The notes under the pieces were generated by a model. That model worked only from the letters and a program-made list of their open reading frames with translations, was not told the DNA's origin and did not search any database. This document shows, piece after piece, positions 18,859-18,907 of a stretch of DNA of 18,907 bases (positions are counted from its first letter, which is position 1; every line of letters starts with the position of its first letter). Source of the stretch: Cyclospora cayetanensis (lineage: Eukaryota; Apicomplexa; Conoidasida; Eucoccidiorida; Eimeriidae); assembly GCF_002999335.1 (NCBI RefSeq), contig NW_020312287.1, positions 1 to 18,907 on the forward strand, written 5' to 3'. Made by a program: the position numbers and the translations under genes.

Positions 18859-18907
18859 GTTAACGTAGGAACTCGCTGGATGAATGAGAGGACGAGCAAT
18901 GATATAC

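Larger units (their letters stand above)
14692..18907. other. Right-hand flank, no gene recognised
   Basis: Open frames are all under 70 codons and scattered on both strands. The region holds the (TG)n microsatellite, G and T homopolymer runs, two small hairpins and five TGCATG sites, two of them close together at 16639 and 16682. No RNA gene, coding domain or mobile element was seen. It reads as ordinary intergenic or intronic DNA. Confidence 0.5.

Noticed and set aside
1..18907. CRISPR array, tandem gene cluster, telomeric repeat or rRNA
   Set aside because: No regularly spaced repeats, no telomere-like units and no recognisable rRNA stretches were seen on either strand.

Overview
The window looks like nuclear DNA from a eukaryote. 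No intact gene of appreciable length is present, and there are no bacterial-style operons, ribosome-binding sites or terminators. The longest open frames (191 and 171 codons) are about what chance gives in 18.9 kb. The host cannot be named from this sequence. Chromodomain-bearing Ty3/gypsy elements occur in fungi, plants, some animals, amoebae and coccidian apicomplexans (Eimeria). The flanks are not visibly CpG-depleted, and TGCATG is over-represented. Both would fit a coccidian, but this is weak inference.

The one well-supported object is a heavily decayed LTR retrotransposon of the Ty3/gypsy chromovirus type (Metaviridae) on the + strand, from about 7.2 to at least 12.16 kb. Read across frames, its pieces come in canonical order: Gag capsid-like segment (about 7.34-7.8 kb), a weak zinc-knuckle remnant (8.17 kb), aspartic protease (8.42-8.66 kb), reverse transcriptase (about 9.2-9.79 kb), RNase H (9.8-10.39 kb), a long linker, integrase zinc finger (11.0-11.1 kb), integrase core (11.1-11.55 kb), GPY/F module (11.76-11.88 kb) and chromodomain (12.02-12.16 kb). 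Many stops and at least seven frame changes separate them, and visible reverse transcriptase catalytic residues are lost. The copy is dead and old. I could not resolve an LTR pair by eye. A G-rich tract at 12,451, followed by TGTGAG, a 9-bp hairpin and two AATAAA signals, is the best candidate for the 3' end.

Flanks. Positions 1-2,660 are T/G-rich and A-poor on the + strand, which lengthens minus-strand open frames; several are described at low confidence. Positions 2,700-6,900 and 12,580-18,907 hold little I can support: one 171-codon open frame, a stop-poor stretch near 14.1-14.7 kb, short palindromes and hairpins, a (TG)n microsatellite and homopolymer runs. No tRNA, rRNA, CRISPR array or telomeric repeat was seen. 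I found no new biological system beyond the decayed element.
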